A stretch of DNA of 36,769 nt from positions 1 through 36,769 of the IMG/VR virus record IMGVR_UViG_3300035661_000176. One strand, given 5' to 3'. This stretch comes from a virus. The translations under genes were made by a program, and so were the position numbers. The notes under the pieces were generated by a model that had not been told where the DNA came from, did not search any database, and was given only the letters and a program-made list of their open reading frames with translations. Below, one piece after another: positions 8,064-16,045 of the stretch; position 1 is the stretch's first letter, and the number at the start of each line of letters is the position of its first letter.

Positions 8064-9047
8064 GTGGCCCTCACCCAGGTCTACGTCCCCAAGTTCAAGG
8101 TCACGGGCTGGTTCGACCCGACCCTCAAGGTTGAGGGCTGGTTCGGCGACGACCTCACGGCCGCTGCCGGTGGGGGCGCTGCTCTCACCGGAACCCCTGC
8201 CCCCGCTGTCATCGCCCTCTCGACGGTGCCCCCGGTCGCGGTCCTCACGATCATCGCCACCCCCACCTCCGCCATCGTGGGTGCCCGCACGACCCCGACG
8301 ACGGGTGCGCTCGGCCTGACCGCGACCACGCCCCCAGCCACAACCGCCCTACTCACCACTCCCGGCGCCGGCGCGCTCGGCCTGACGGGCAGCACCACAG
8401 TCGCGCAGCTCCGGATCGCGACCCCACCCACCGCGGCGACGTTCGCCCTGATCGCTGCCCCCGCACCCGCCATTGCCGCGACCACCACACCACCGGCCGT
8501 GGGGACGCTCGCGGCCTCTGGACCCCTCACCGGGACCCCGGCACCCGCTGTCCTCCCAGCCACGACCGTTGCCGCTGCGGGGCTCCTGGGGCTCACCGCC
8601 ACACCGGCCCCGGCTGCCGCACCACTGCAGACCACACCCCCGGTCGGGGCTCTCGGCCTGACGGCGACAACACCACCCGCCATCGCCGGGATCCGTGCCA
8701 CGCCCGCGTCGTCGACGTTCGCCCTCACCGGGACCGCCCCGCCGGCGTCCGCCCCGACCCTGACAATCTCGCCCGTCGGTGTGCTCGCAGCCAGTAGCGC
8801 ACTGACCGGGACACCAGCACCGGCGAGCATTTCGCTGCGCGCTCTTCCTGCAGTCGGGGCCCTCGACCTCACCACCACCGTGGGCCGCAGCGTCGCCATC
8901 GCCAGCGGGCAACTCGTGGGGGCACTCGCCGCGGGCGCACAGGTTGGCAGCAGCAGTGGAGCCAGTCAGGTCGCTGCGATCGAGCAGAGCACCCTCGTCA
9001 CCGCTTCGGCCACATCGTCCGCATCATCGTCAGGAGGAGCCTCGTGA
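8064..9047 (+). CDS. 22-residue tandem-repeat protein, putative head fibre
   Basis: This is a 327-residue protein. A short N-terminal anchor contains a 10-residue near-duplication (KVTGWFDPTL, KVEGWFGDDL). Residues 41-268 are ten consecutive 22-residue repeats with the pattern LTxTxPA(x)4LxTxPxxGALG, broken only by ASGP at 151-154 and ASSA at 243-246. An eleventh degenerate copy follows. The C-terminus is Ser/Ala-rich. Almost no charged residues occur in the repeats. This regular composition suggests an extended beta-rich rod. It lies between the glycine-rich gene and the connector gene, so a capsid-surface fibre is inferred. No homologue is named. Confidence 0.65.
   Translation: MALTQVYVPKFKVTGWFDPTLKVEGWFGDDLTAAAGGGAALTGTPAPAVIALSTVPPVAVLTIIATPTSAIVGARTTPTTGALGLTATTPPATTALLTTPGAGALGLTGSTTVAQLRIATPPTAATFALIAAPAPAIAATTTPPAVGTLAASGPLTGTPAPAVLPATTVAAAGLLGLTATPAPAAAPLQTTPPVGALGLTATTPPAIAGIRATPASSTFALTGTAPPASAPTLTISPVGVLAASSALTGTPAPASISLRALPAVGALDLTTTVGRSVAIASGQLVGALAAGAQVGSSSGASQVAAIEQSTLVTASATSSASSSGGAS
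8250..8801 (+). repeat. 92-residue higher-order duplication inside the 22-residue repeat array
   Basis: Repeats 2-5 plus the ASGP insert (8250-8525) align one-to-one with repeats 6-9 plus the ASSA insert (8526-8801). Each block is 276 bases. Corresponding units share their distinctive ends (for example TFA in units 4 and 8, and the 4-residue insert after units 5 and 9), which indicates block duplication after the 22-residue unit was already multiplied. Confidence 0.75.
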
Positions 9048-9892
9048 GCCTGTACACGCTCGGTGAGGTAGCGCAGCTCCAGCTCACGACCTACAACCTG
9101 GCCGGGGTAGCCACTGACGCAACCACCGTCGTCCTGACGATCACCGCACCCGATGGCACGACGTCGACCCCAGCCATCACGCACACGGCCAGCACGGGCA
9201 TCTACACCGTCGCGTTCACGCCCACCATGCTCGGCCGCTACAAGATCTCCTGGGTCGCCGCTGGGGCGAACTCCACCGCCGACACGCATGTGATCGACGT
9301 CTACGGCGCGACCATCGCCACACCAGGGGACCTGCGGGCCATGTTCGCTGGCGGCGCTGGCACATCGGACCTCTCCTCGACGACGCGCTACCCGGACACG
9401 AAGCTGCGCGCGGCCCTCCGTGCTGCCGTCGATCAGTGGAACAAGCTGGCCGGCGTCTCGATGGCTCCTTTCGCGAGGCTCTATTCCACGATCGGCTGCG
9501 GGCAGCGCACCCTCGCCCTCCCGAACGTGGCGATCCGCAGCATTGCGTCGCTGAAGATCAACGCAGCGACTATCGACCCGAGCCTCTACTACGTCGACCC
9601 CGACACAGGAGTCATCACGCTGACCTCCGGCGTCTTCACTCTGGGCAAGGCGGTCAGCGTCTTCTACGATCATGGCCTCGAGGACCCTCCAGGTGCCGTC
9701 GTCGATGCGGTTCTGCAGCGCGCAGCCGAGCTCGTCATCGGATCCTCCGTCCCCGCCCGCGCGGCTGGTCAGGCCAGCGACCTCGGCTACACCCGATTCA
9801 CCCTTGCCGGCAAGGACGGATCCACGGGAATCGCGGACTTCGACTCCACCGCCGCCCGGTTCGGGCGCCAGTCCTCGTTCATGAGCGGCTGA
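9044..9892 (+). CDS. head-tail connector (gp6-like) with N-terminal Ig-like domain
   Basis: This 282-residue protein has two parts. Residues 1 to about 88 form an Ig-like beta domain (VVLTITAPDGTTSTPAIT, then GIYTVAFTPTMLGRYKISW). Residues about 95-282 resemble the HK97 gp6/SPP1 gp15 adaptor family that docks on the portal. They are helical at first (PDTKLRAALRAAVDQWNKLA), then carry the typical YYVDPDTGVITLTSG segment and a C-terminal helix. The GTG start overlaps the preceding stop (GTGA). The Ig domain could decorate the neck. Confidence 0.8.
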   Translation: MSLYTLGEVAQLQLTTYNLAGVATDATTVVLTITAPDGTTSTPAITHTASTGIYTVAFTPTMLGRYKISWVAAGANSTADTHVIDVYGATIATPGDLRAMFAGGAGTSDLSSTTRYPDTKLRAALRAAVDQWNKLAGVSMAPFARLYSTIGCGQRTLALPNVAIRSIASLKINAATIDPSLYYVDPDTGVITLTSGVFTLGKAVSVFYDHGLEDPPGAVVDAVLQRAAELVIGSSVPARAAGQASDLGYTRFTLAGKDGSTGIADFDSTAARFGRQSSFMSG

Positions 9893-9893
9893 C

Positions 9894-10367
9894 GTGCCCT
9901 CCGCGATCTGGGGCGCCCTCGACGGCCTCGCAACGGCGATCAAGGCACAGTCGTCGTGGTCCAGCACGGAACTGTTCACCGGGCTCCCTACCCCTGCACA
10001 ACAGGCCCAGTTCGCCGTGCACGGGTACGTTGCTGGCGAGGTCGAGGACTGGTCCCAGGTCTGGGGCCAGACACCCTGGGACGACGGCTCCGGCTTGCAG
10101 GGCATCCGTGACGAGGCCTTCACCCTCAAGGCTGGCATCTACACCCGGCAGGCCGGTGGCACCTTCGCCACGCTCAAGGACGTCATCGGCCCGCTCCTCG
10201 ACGGCATCGAAGCAGCCGTCCGAGCGAATCGCACCCTCGGCGGCGCTCTCTCCGGATCAGGGATGGCGCAGACCGCAGGGCTCGAGATGTCGGAGTCCCT
10301 CGCCGACGAGAAGACCCGAGAGCTGCACATCCTCGTGCGCGTCTCGTGCACCGCCGTCATCGCCTGA
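9894..10367 (+). CDS. probable tail terminator / completion protein
   Basis: This 157-residue protein is encoded between the connector and tail tube genes. The helix IGPLLDGIEAAVRANRTLGG followed by a beta-rich C-terminus (TRELHILVRVSCTAVIA) matches the usual shape of siphophage tail terminators, which cap the tail tube and join it to the head. Assignment is by position and shape, not by a definitive motif. The start is GTG 9894, one base after the preceding stop. Confidence 0.6.
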   Translation: MPSAIWGALDGLATAIKAQSSWSSTELFTGLPTPAQQAQFAVHGYVAGEVEDWSQVWGQTPWDDGSGLQGIRDEAFTLKAGIYTRQAGGTFATLKDVIGPLLDGIEAAVRANRTLGGALSGSGMAQTAGLEMSESLADEKTRELHILVRVSCTAVIA

Positions 10368-10392
10368 CCCATCGACCAGGAGGCACTCTCCG

Positions 10393-10746
10393 ATGTTCAC
10401 CACCACTGACGACCACACCGTGACGGTGCACGAGGTCGACCCTGACCTCGACGCCTTCGTCGCCGTCGACGTCCACGTCCCGGCCGGGGACCACGAGCTG
10501 AGCGACGACGCCAGGACGAACGCCGCCCTCGAGCAGCTCTGGGCCACGGGCCTCGCCAGCGACGACGCCCGCCCCCATGACGTCATCGTCACGGACGTCG
10601 TCACCAGCGAGGACGTCGTCATCGAGAAGCCGAACCGCAGGTCGCGCTCGGCAGCGTCCACCAGCATCCCGTCGTCGGAGCCCTCCGACGCGGCAACCGA
10701 CGGCGCCGTCGTCGAGGGCACCACTGACACGACCACGGAGGTCTGA
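10393..10746 (+). CDS. acidic protein upstream of the tail tube gene, unknown
   Basis: This 117-residue, Asp/Thr-rich protein begins at ATG 10393 with GGAGG upstream (10379-10383). Residues 1-75 look folded (DLDAFVAVDVHVPAGDHELS) and the C-terminus is low-complexity Ser/Thr/Asp/Glu. It ends 3 bases before the tail tube start. It could be a neck or head-closure accessory, but nothing proves it. Confidence 0.65.
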   Translation: MFTTTDDHTVTVHEVDPDLDAFVAVDVHVPAGDHELSDDARTNAALEQLWATGLASDDARPHDVIVTDVVTSEDVVIEKPNRRSRSAASTSIPSSEPSDAATDGAVVEGTTDTTTEV

Positions 10747-10749
10747 GCC

Positions 10750-11736
10750 ATGGCACTGCAGAAGGCACTCGTCCGCGCCGGCATCGGCATCCAGGCGTCG
10801 AAGGGCACCGCGCTCACGAACCCCGTGTTCGCGCACGGCATCACCGGCGGCTCCCCGTTCGGCATCGACATCACCCAGGACCGGGCGCCCCTCACGTCGG
10901 CGACCCGTGTCGCAGTTGGTGTCGACCGCACCGGCGCTGTCGCGAAGTTCGACCTGAAGTTCCGGGCCACCCCGAAGGCAATCGGCGCCTGGCTGTACCT
11001 CGCGCTCATGTCGAAGTCGGTCACCGGCGCCGGCCCGTACACGCACACGATCACCCAGGGGAATACCCCGGTGTACGGCACCGTCTTCGGCGTGCTCGAC
11101 ACCGGTGAGATCCGGTCCCTGCAGGACTGCATCGTCGACAGCCTCGAGATCTCGTGGTCCGGCGCCGGACCCGTCGAGGTCGCAGTGTCCGGCATGGGCA
11201 CCATCCCCAGCTTCGCGCCCACGTTCACCCCGACGAACGACGAGTCCTTCGCGACCTACATGACCGCCCCCGGCGCCACCCCGACCGCTGCGAACTTCAA
11301 GTTCGCAGCGAGCGGCGCCGCCGCCCTGGCCGCGATCAGCGCCGGCAACGTGAAGATCACCAACAACGCCGGGGCAATCGAGCTGTCCTACAGCATCGTT
11401 CCCGACGAGATCTACCTCGGCCGCCAGGACTACGAGGCCGGCTTCACCCTCGTCCCCGGCGCGAACCTCAACGACTGGCGCACCGTCGTCACAGGCTCGG
11501 GCGGCGGCTCGACCATCTCCCAGGTCCCCGTCTACGGGGCCTTCGACGTCACGGTCGGCAACGGCACCGACAGCCTCAAGCTCGCCGCCACCCGGGTGCC
11601 CTACCTCGTCGACTACCCCGAGGGCGACCCCAACGGCGGCAACGTCACGCTCGACTTCGCGGGCATGCCCGTCCTCACGGCCGCCGGCGCAGCAGCGCTC
11701 ACGGCCACGCTCATCAACAGCCAGGCGACCTACTAA
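10750..11736 (+). CDS. major tail tube protein
   Basis: This 328-residue protein is expected to stack in hexameric rings to form the tail tube. It begins QKALVRAGIGIQASKGTALT and has a beta-rich core, with an Ig-like C-terminal part likely (VTGSGGGSTISQVPVYGAFD, then LKLAATRVPYLVDYPEGDP). Position right before the frameshifted chaperone pair and the tape measure is the canonical place for this gene. ATG 10750 follows the upstream stop by 3 bases. Confidence 0.85.
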   Translation: MALQKALVRAGIGIQASKGTALTNPVFAHGITGGSPFGIDITQDRAPLTSATRVAVGVDRTGAVAKFDLKFRATPKAIGAWLYLALMSKSVTGAGPYTHTITQGNTPVYGTVFGVLDTGEIRSLQDCIVDSLEISWSGAGPVEVAVSGMGTIPSFAPTFTPTNDESFATYMTAPGATPTAANFKFAASGAAALAAISAGNVKITNNAGAIELSYSIVPDEIYLGRQDYEAGFTLVPGANLNDWRTVVTGSGGGSTISQVPVYGAFDVTVGNGTDSLKLAATRVPYLVDYPEGDPNGGNVTLDFAGMPVLTAAGAAALTATLINSQATY

Positions 11737-11787
11737 GCCTGCAGCCGCTCGACCCACCCCCAGACCTCGACCTAGGGAGCCCTCGGC

Positions 11788-12099
11788 ATGGCCACGAAGA
11801 ACAAGACCCTGCGCATCGTCATCACCACCCCACAGGGGGACAAGCACGTCGTCCCGGTGAAGCCGTCGTCCCTGATCGCGCTGGAGGAGCGGTACGCGAT
11901 GCCGATCCTCCAGCGCATCAGCGAGGGCTACACCGGAGCGCTCGCCCGGCTCGGCTACGTCGTCGCGCTCGGCGCCGGCGACATCATCCCCGACGGCATG
12001 ACCTTCGAGGAGTTCGTCGACGGTGACGACCTCTGGACGATCGACTGGATCAGCCCCGAGGAAGACGTCGCAGTCGAGGACGCCGAGGGAAACGCCTGA
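11788..12099 (+). CDS. tail assembly chaperone, short (G-like) form
   Basis: This 103-residue protein is encoded between tail tube and tape measure genes, matching lambda G. These proteins bind the tape measure during tail assembly and are absent from virions. The C-terminus is acidic (ISPEEDVAVEDAEGNA). Just before the stop the mRNA reads GGGAAAC (12087-12093) in the frame needed for -1 slippage, so a fraction of ribosomes should produce a longer fusion. Confidence 0.85.
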   Translation: MATKNKTLRIVITTPQGDKHVVPVKPSSLIALEERYAMPILQRISEGYTGALARLGYVVALGAGDIIPDGMTFEEFVDGDDLWTIDWISPEEDVAVEDAEGNA

Positions 12100-12305
12100 C
12101 GGCCGCCGAGGAGGTCGCGTGGCTGTCCGACTATACCGGGCAGTCCGTGGCTGACCTCCTCGCCATCCCTGCGACGGCCTACGCCGCGGTCAAGGCGCGG
12201 ACGGTTGCTCGGATCCAGGCCGAGATCGAAGAACAGGTCGAGACAGCTCACACCGCAAACCGACGCGAGCTGATGGCGCGACTCAGACAGCAGATGGGCA
12301 GGTGA
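11788..12305 (+). CDS. tail assembly chaperone, -1 frameshift (G-T-like) fusion
   Basis: Simultaneous -1 slippage on G-GGA-AAC moves ribosomes into a frame open to the TGA at 12303-12305. This adds 70 residues after codon 102, for a total of 172. The added part starts RLTAAEEVAWLSDYTG, contains TAYAAVKARTVARIQAEIEE and ends with a charged helix, a normal T-domain look. The T frame has no credible independent start near its beginning. The downstream gene overlaps its stop (GTGA), which supports real translation to this point. Confidence 0.85.
12087..12093 (+). other. -1 programmed frameshift slippery heptamer GGGAAAC
   Basis: The heptamer fits X-XXY-YYZ exactly, with zero-frame codons GGA and AAC and -1 codons GGG and AAA. 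The zero-frame stop lies 4 bases downstream. This is the standard location and arrangement of the siphophage tail chaperone shift. Confidence 0.9.
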
Positions 12306-12871
12306 TCTCGGTGCCGACGTCCTCGCAGCAGTCTGTTGGTATCGAGATCCACGGCCTGCAGCAGCTCGACCGGGCGCTGCGCCAGCTCAGCCCGGACGTC
12401 GGCAAGCAGATGAACCGGTCGATCCGGACCTCGCTGAATAAGGTCCGCGACACCGCGCGTGGGCGCATCGGCTCCGACTCCCCAATGAGCGGCTGGTCCA
12501 CCTCGCCCGCTCGCCGAGGCCGCACCCGCGGTGGACAGGGATGGCCGGCGTTCGACGCCGGTGCGGCCCGTGCCGGGATCACCGTGCGCAAGGGGTCCGA
12601 GTACGGGCTGCGCTCAGGCGTGTCCGTCGCCTGGCGGGTCCGCTCCGAGAACTCCGTCGCCACGATCATCGACAAGGCCGCGACATCGCACTCGGCGCGC
12701 GGCCGCCAGTTCATCGCGAACCTCGACCGCCGCTCGGGCAAGTCGCAGCGCATCCTCTGGCCTGCATGGCTTGCCACCCGCCGCGTGGCCCTGACCCAGA
12801 TCCGGGTCGCCGTGTCCGAGGCAGAGAAGGCCCTGCAGGAGCGCGCTGACAAGATCGACGGACGGGTGTAG
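12302..12871 (+). CDS. HK97-gp10-like head-tail / tail completion protein
   Basis: This 189-residue basic protein begins with IEIHGLQQLDRALRQLSPDV, the typical HK97 gp10 family opening (an amphipathic helix around 'G-L-x-x-L-x-x-x-L'). It continues with a basic middle and a C-terminal helix. Family members help join head and tail. GTG 12302 overlaps the chaperone stop. An alternative GTG at 12311 is better spaced from AGGTGA at 12300-12305 and would shorten it by 3 residues. Its place after the chaperones, instead of before the tail tube, is unusual. Confidence 0.65.
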   Translation: MISVPTSSQQSVGIEIHGLQQLDRALRQLSPDVGKQMNRSIRTSLNKVRDTARGRIGSDSPMSGWSTSPARRGRTRGGQGWPAFDAGAARAGITVRKGSEYGLRSGVSVAWRVRSENSVATIIDKAATSHSARGRQFIANLDRRSGKSQRILWPAWLATRRVALTQIRVAVSEAEKALQERADKIDGRV

Positions 12872-12875
12872 CGCG

Positions 12876-15662
12876 ATGGCTGTAGTAGTCAACGTCGTCG
12901 GCAAATGGTCCGGCAAGGACATCGAGCGCGCCCGCAAGGAGCTCGGGAAGCTGGGAACCGACGCAGAGAAGTCCGCGCGCAAGTCTGCCGGCGGGTTCAA
13001 GATCGCCGGCCAGAACCTCGCTGACATGCTCAAGATCGGCGGCATCGCTGGCGGCGCGCTGTTCTTGAAGTCCGCCATCGAGAAGGCCGGCGACCTGCAG
13101 GACACCGTCTCTGCGACGGGGCAGATCTTCGGTGCCCAGCAGGGCGCGATCATCGAGTTCGGCAAGAGCGCCGCCCAGTCGATGGGCCTGTCCGAGACTG
13201 CCGCACTCAAGGCTGCTGACTCCTTCGCCGTCGTCGGCCGTTCGGCCGGGCTCAGTGGTGACGAGACCGCGGGGTTTTCCACGACGCTGACCCAGCTCGC
13301 CGGGGACATGGCGTCGTTCTACGGCGGCAACGTCGACGACGCGGTGACGGCCATCGGGTCCGCGCTGCGCGGCGAGATGGAGCCGATCCGCAAGTACAAC
13401 GTGCTGCTCGATGACGCGACGCTGCGGCACAAGGCCCTCGAGATGGGCATCATCTCGAACATCAAAACCGCGCTGACCCCGCAGCAGAAGGTGCTCGCGG
13501 CGAACGCTGCGATCCTCGCGCAGACCACGATCGTCCAGGGCGACTACAACCGCACCGCGGACCAGTTCTCCAATGTCCAGCGCACGATGCAGGCCGAGCT
13601 CGAGAACACCACCACGGCACTCGGGACCGCCTTCCTCCCGGCGGCGACGTCCGCGCTGTCGGGGACCCGGGCGCTCCTCGGCGGGTTCAACGACATTCCG
13701 ACCCCGATCAAGGTCGCTGCCGCGGCGATGATCGCCGGAATGGCCGCGTCTCGGATGCTCGACAAGCAGCTCGGGTCGTTGACGACCGGCGCCAAGGCCG
13801 TGCCCGCGTTCTTCAAGGACGTCGGCACCGCATGGAACTACGCGGGTCAGGCCGCGCGCACTCAGGCCGGCGGTGTCGCGACCCTCGGATCTCAGGTCAA
13901 GGCGTTCTCCGGTATCATGCGCTCTGGGTCCAGCGCGACGGGCCTGATGAAGTCCGCTGGATCCGGGCTCATGGGCATGCTCGGCGGCCCCTGGGGTATC
14001 GCCATCGGCGGCGCCACGATGGCCGTCACGGCCTACATGAACGCGCAGCAGAACGCGAAGGAAGCCGTGGACGGGCTCACGGGGAGCCTCGACAAGCAGA
14101 CGGGTGCGGCCACCGCCGAGACTTACAAGCAGATCGCGACCGCGCTGCAGGGCGACATCACCGGGGCCAAGGAGTGGGAGAAGCTCAACCGCGCCGGCCT
14201 CGGCCTCGACCGCGTCACCTTCGCTGTCGCCACCGGCGGCGATGCACTGCAGTCGCTGCGGGCCGACATCGACGCGGCCTCCAACAGCACGGGTGAAGCC
14301 TCCTTCCTGGCTCAGGCGCTCGGCTCCTCGGTGCAGAACCAGCTTGAGGTCGTCGGTGACGCCTCGAAGGAGTGGCGCTCGAACCAGGCCGCGACGAAGG
14401 CAGCGGCTCAGGCTGAGGCAGCCGCCAAGCCAGCCGTCGACTCCACCACTCGGGCGATCGACCTGCAGAAGGACGGCGTGAAGCGGCTCAGCGCCGCGCT
14501 CCGGTTCTGGCAGGGCCTCATCGACGCCGGCGCCGCGAAGGATGCGTTCACCACCTCGCTTCGCGACATCACGAAGGCCGTGCACGACAACGGCCGCGAG
14601 ATCGAAGGCAACAGCGCCAAGGCGATCGGGAACCGTGACGCCATCCGCGGCGCCCTCGACTCGCTGTCCGCCTATGCGAACGGCCAGAGGACCGCCGCCG
14701 GCAAGGCGAAGGTCCTCGGCGACGGCCTCGAGACCATCCGCACGCGGATGCGGAAGCTACACATCCCCGAGGCCGAGATCAAGGCCATGCTCGCCCCGTA
14801 CTCCCGCCTCGCAACCGGCGCGAAGAAGGCCGGCGAGGAGATCGCGACGGGCATCGCGGTCGGCATCGCGTCCAAGCGCGCCGCGGCCCTGGCCCAGGCC
14901 TACAAGCTCGGCCGCGGCGCTGCGCTCGCAGCCAAGGACGGCGCCCAGGTCGCGTCCCCGTCGAAGATCACGATCAAGGTCGGCGAGGAGATCGTCAACG
15001 GCCTCACCGTCGGGGTGCTGAAGAAGGCCGGTGGGGCCAAGCGGGTCATCGCCTCCGCCATGGCCGATGCACTGTCCGTCGCCAACGACGTCCTGACTAG
15101 GTTCCACGACCGCGGCCGTACCGCCCTGGACTTCATCAACGGCATCAAGGGCAGCATCAACGACTCCGGGTCATTCGCCGGATTCCAGGGTGTCGACGGG
15201 AAGACCGCGACCTCTGCCGACGTGCTCGCGCAGAAGCGCGAGAAGGTCCGTGCCGCCCAGGCGTTCGCCGGCGACGTCGCGAAGCTCCGCAAGCTCGGCC
15301 TGAACAACCAGGGCCTGCAGGAGATCATCGGCATGGGGCCGACCGCCGGCGACGAGGTTGCGAAGGCACTGCTATCCGGTGGGCTCGCCGCCATCACGGA
15401 GTCGAACAGTCTCCAGTCGCAGCTCAACGCCGCTGCCTCCTCGATCGGCGACACCGCGGGGGTCTCGCAGTACGGGCTCACCGCCGCACAGGCCACGGGC
15501 CTCATCAACACGACCGTCAAGATCGAGAAGGGCGCCATCGTCGTCCACGTCGGCACAGGCACGAAAGCGAGCGACGCGGCCGCGATCGAGAAGGCCGTCG
15601 GCAAGGCGCTCGACGCACTGGTGACGAAGCTGACCCGCGAGATCAAGGCAGGTAAGAGATGA
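12876..15662 (+). CDS. tape measure protein
   Basis: This 928-residue protein is the longest in the window, as usual for a tape measure. It is rich in Ala, Lys and coiled-coil-like helices. Hydrophobic stretches occur near residues 45-65 (IGGIAGGALFLKSAIEKAG), near 280-295 (VAAAAMIAGMAA) and near 365-385 (LMGMLGGPWGIAIGGATMAV). The C-terminus (VKIEKGAIVVHVGTGTKASD) is a common tape-measure ending. At about 0.15 nm per residue the length predicts a tail near 140 nm. Confidence 0.92.
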   Translation: MAVVVNVVGKWSGKDIERARKELGKLGTDAEKSARKSAGGFKIAGQNLADMLKIGGIAGGALFLKSAIEKAGDLQDTVSATGQIFGAQQGAIIEFGKSAAQSMGLSETAALKAADSFAVVGRSAGLSGDETAGFSTTLTQLAGDMASFYGGNVDDAVTAIGSALRGEMEPIRKYNVLLDDATLRHKALEMGIISNIKTALTPQQKVLAANAAILAQTTIVQGDYNRTADQFSNVQRTMQAELENTTTALGTAFLPAATSALSGTRALLGGFNDIPTPIKVAAAAMIAGMAASRMLDKQLGSLTTGAKAVPAFFKDVGTAWNYAGQAARTQAGGVATLGSQVKAFSGIMRSGSSATGLMKSAGSGLMGMLGGPWGIAIGGATMAVTAYMNAQQNAKEAVDGLTGSLDKQTGAATAETYKQIATALQGDITGAKEWEKLNRAGLGLDRVTFAVATGGDALQSLRADIDAASNSTGEASFLAQALGSSVQNQLEVVGDASKEWRSNQAATKAAAQAEAAAKPAVDSTTRAIDLQKDGVKRLSAALRFWQGLIDAGAAKDAFTTSLRDITKAVHDNGREIEGNSAKAIGNRDAIRGALDSLSAYANGQRTAAGKAKVLGDGLETIRTRMRKLHIPEAEIKAMLAPYSRLATGAKKAGEEIATGIAVGIASKRAAALAQAYKLGRGAALAAKDGAQVASPSKITIKVGEEIVNGLTVGVLKKAGGAKRVIASAMADALSVANDVLTRFHDRGRTALDFINGIKGSINDSGSFAGFQGVDGKTATSADVLAQKREKVRAAQAFAGDVAKLRKLGLNNQGLQEIIGMGPTAGDEVAKALLSGGLAAITESNSLQSQLNAAASSIGDTAGVSQYGLTAAQATGLINTTVKIEKGAIVVHVGTGTKASDAAAIEKAVGKALDALVTKLTREIKAGKR

Positions 15663-16042
15663 GCATCTGGCAGGGCAGCCCTCCGACCGCGATCAGCTAC
15701 TCGGTCGGCACCTGGGCCGCGACTGGCGGCGCCGCCACCTTCCCCGCGGTCGTGTCCGATGCATCTGATTCCAGCTGGGAGGCGAAGACCGCCACGACGA
15801 CGGCCAACGACTACATCCAGTGCCTCACGGCGCTGCCCGCGATCCCCGCGAACGAGGTGATAGTGCAGATCCGATCTCGAGCGAAGGTGACCCGGCCGAC
15901 GTCGGGAGCCTCGATCGTCATCTCGCTCATCAAGCGCGCGACGACATCAGACGGCGGTGTCACCGACACGACGCTGACCTCGTCGGCCTACACCGGTACG
16001 GCATCGCTCGTGACGCTCACCGGGTCCTGGTCGGCGGTGTAG
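15659..16042 (+). CDS. putative minor tail protein, small
   Basis: This 127-residue beta-rich protein is translationally coupled to the tape measure (ATGA). It is dominated by Thr, Ser and Ala and carries an alternating beta pattern (EVIVQIRSRAKVTR, then SIVISLIKRATT). The position is where distal tail components are encoded. No specific family is recognised. It may be an accessory of the following 619-residue protein. Confidence 0.65.
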   Translation: MSIWQGSPPTAISYSVGTWAATGGAATFPAVVSDASDSSWEAKTATTTANDYIQCLTALPAIPANEVIVQIRSRAKVTRPTSGASIVISLIKRATTSDGGVTDTTLTSSAYTGTASLVTLTGSWSAV

Positions 16043-16045
16043 TCG

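Noticed and set aside
7439-8134. Ala/Val/Pro-rich plus-strand frame inside the glycine-rich gene
   Set aside because: It is an alternate-frame reading of GGC/GGT repeats. The glycine frame has a clear start, ribosome-binding site and folded N-terminus.
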